The position numbers and the translations under genes are program-made. The notes under the pieces are model-generated. The model did no database searches. It was given only the letters and a program-made list of their open reading frames with translations, and was not told the origin of the DNA. Positions 15,948 through 17,040 of a stretch of 17,040 nt of DNA are shown here, one piece after another. Every line of letters starts with the position of its first letter. The first letter of the stretch is position 1. The stretch comes from Pavlovales sp. CCMP2436 (lineage: Eukaryota > Haptophyta > Pavlovophyceae > Pavlovales): the NCBI GenBank assembly GCA_026770615.1, contig MU631646.1, positions 105,485-122,524 on the forward strand. Direction: 5' to 3'.

Positions 15948-16951
15948 TATAAAACCACCGTGGGCGAGGCGGGCGGGTGACGATGGTTCACGATAGGGCG
16001 CGCAGGCGAGCGGGCCGCGAGCGAGGATCTGCGGGCAGCCGAGCGAAAACAGCCTGGCACGGTCCACCGTAATTTTAAAATCGGCGGCGACCGTCAAGCG
16101 CGCTCAGGTCGGGGCTGCCCCCGGCGCGAAGACGGGTCGGGAAGGGGGAGGGGGTCGATGAACGGGCCGGCGAGAGAGGGGACGAAAGAGCTGGGCTGAA
16201 GCGAGCACCAGGTTATGTGTAATTTTCTAGTTTAACGTCCGTCTCCCAGGAGAATCGCACTGGAAATGAGCGTTGAAAAAACACTCAGATCCAGGGATCC
16301 ACCCCGAGCACACGGATACCGTCCCCACCGCTGATCAGTTCAGACACGACGATCGACGACGACTCTCGAATGGCGCGCTGACCGATCTCCACTGCATCTC
16401 CCCCGCGTCGTCTGAAAATGCAGCACCGTCTGCAAGCGCGACACACCTACGCGACTCCCAAACATTACTTCCTCGCTAGCCTGGCTCGCATATGTTGAGA
16501 TTTTTACCTGGGGGCAAAAACCACGAATATACGCGGCTTATTTGCTGGCCCATTCTATCCCACCCCTTGACGGGGGTTGGCCTCGGGCGCAGAGCTTTGG
16601 GTTGCGGGGTGTGGCGGGCTTGCTGGCTCATGTTTGCGTTTTAGGTTTTTTGTCGCCCGAGTGGTGTGACAGCGTGGGTGACTGGACGGTTTCAAGGGCC
16701 CATTTGGTTGCTGAGCGCAGTGTGCGTGAGTGGTGCATGAATATGAAGGACTAGTCATGGATCAATGCGTGCATGCGTGACGGGCCTGCATAGTATGTTT
16801 ATAAATCGGCGCCTGAGTATTTATCGGCTCGTGTTTTTGGCCAGCATTCTGACGCGTCGTTCGGCTCGCCAAGACCCTTGACATCAGCACCGCCGCGCCT
16901 AGCCCCCGTGATCCACCGTCACCCGCCCGCCTCATCCCACGGTGGTCTATA
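15948..16951. mobile_element. Possible 1-kb element with about 45-bp inverted repeats
   Basis: The left arm 15948-15992 (TATAAAACCACCGTGGGC and onward, containing GAGGCGGGCGGGTGACG) is matched by the reverse complement of about 16907-16951, at roughly 85-90 percent identity by eye. The interior has only short, unrelated open frames. A TATAAAA word sits at the left tip, and the right tip runs into a (TA)n tract. It could be a non-autonomous transposon or a folded-back duplication. Confidence 0.5.
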
Positions 16952-16964
16952 TATATATATATAT
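16948..16964. repeat. (TA)n microsatellite
   Basis: An alternating TA tract of about 17 bases, between the right inverted-repeat arm of the preceding structure and the inverted family-A copy. Confidence 0.85.
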
Positions 16965-16969
16965 TAGCG

Positions 16970-17040
16970 GCCACGCAGCAGGCAATGGGCGACGCAGCGC
17001 TCAGACCAGCACAACATTCAGAACAGTCAGACGCCAGCTT
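16970..17040 (-). repeat. Inverted copy of repeat family A, cut by the window end
   Basis: From CACGCAGCAGGCAATGGG to the last base it matches the complement of 12613-12690 and the right terminus at 6874-6936. It is the inverted partner of the direct copy at 12598-12741. The outer end is outside the window. Confidence 0.85.

Noticed and set aside
1..17040. CRISPR array or prokaryotic defence cassette
   Set aside because: The repeats are either tandem without unique spacers or widely dispersed, and introns and organelle-targeted proteins show a eukaryotic genome.

Overview
The window looks like nuclear DNA of a unicellular photosynthetic eukaryote. The supporting signs are spliceosomal introns, GC-rich coding sequence set in AT-rich and low-complexity spacers, a nuclear-encoded mitochondrial ribosomal protein, and a protein with a signal peptide followed by an FSVP-type start of a transit peptide, as in algae with secondary plastids. 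A haptophyte or another chlorophyll-c alga fits best, but no marker in the window settles the lineage. No bacterial operon, rRNA, CRISPR array or convincing tRNA was seen.

Left part (1-7000). This is dominated by a DNA transposon. Near-identical inverted repeats of about 164 bp lie at 9-172 and 6783-6946. Between them, 1082-4822 encodes an interrupted hAT-like transposase, with zinc-finger-like Cys/His clusters, an RNase-H-like core and a C-terminal chromodomain. I read four exons. The first intron (2760-3190) is almost entirely an AAT/AAC-type microsatellite and is bounded by the 8-bp direct repeat AGGTGCAC. Two single-base frameshifts and an in-frame 144-bp tandem duplication suggest an inactive or poorly assembled copy. 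The 4823-6782 stretch has no gene but holds a cluster of perfect hairpins.

Middle part (7000-12060). Two genes point away from each other across a 424-bp spacer. On the minus strand is an unrecognised 401-residue, Ser/Asp/Glu-rich protein with a C-terminal hydrophobic tail (three exons). On the plus strand is mitochondrial ribosomal protein mL41 (three exons, 104 residues). Their four introns all begin GTGYGC, unlike the transposase introns. The following 1.7 kb is non-coding and contains a 424-bp inverted-repeat element, hairpins and dispersed repeats.

Right part (12060-17040). A nest of alternately oriented copies of the same repeat family as the left transposon termini is followed by another divergent pair. 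On the minus strand is an intact tandem acylphosphatase-fold protein, probably plastid-targeted and lacking the usual catalytic residues. On the plus strand is a broken family S28 serine peptidase. A further 1-kb inverted-repeat structure follows, and the window ends inside another inverted copy of the repeat family. The two genes are therefore bracketed by the same family of termini as the transposon, which could reflect gene capture or simply repeat-rich spacers.
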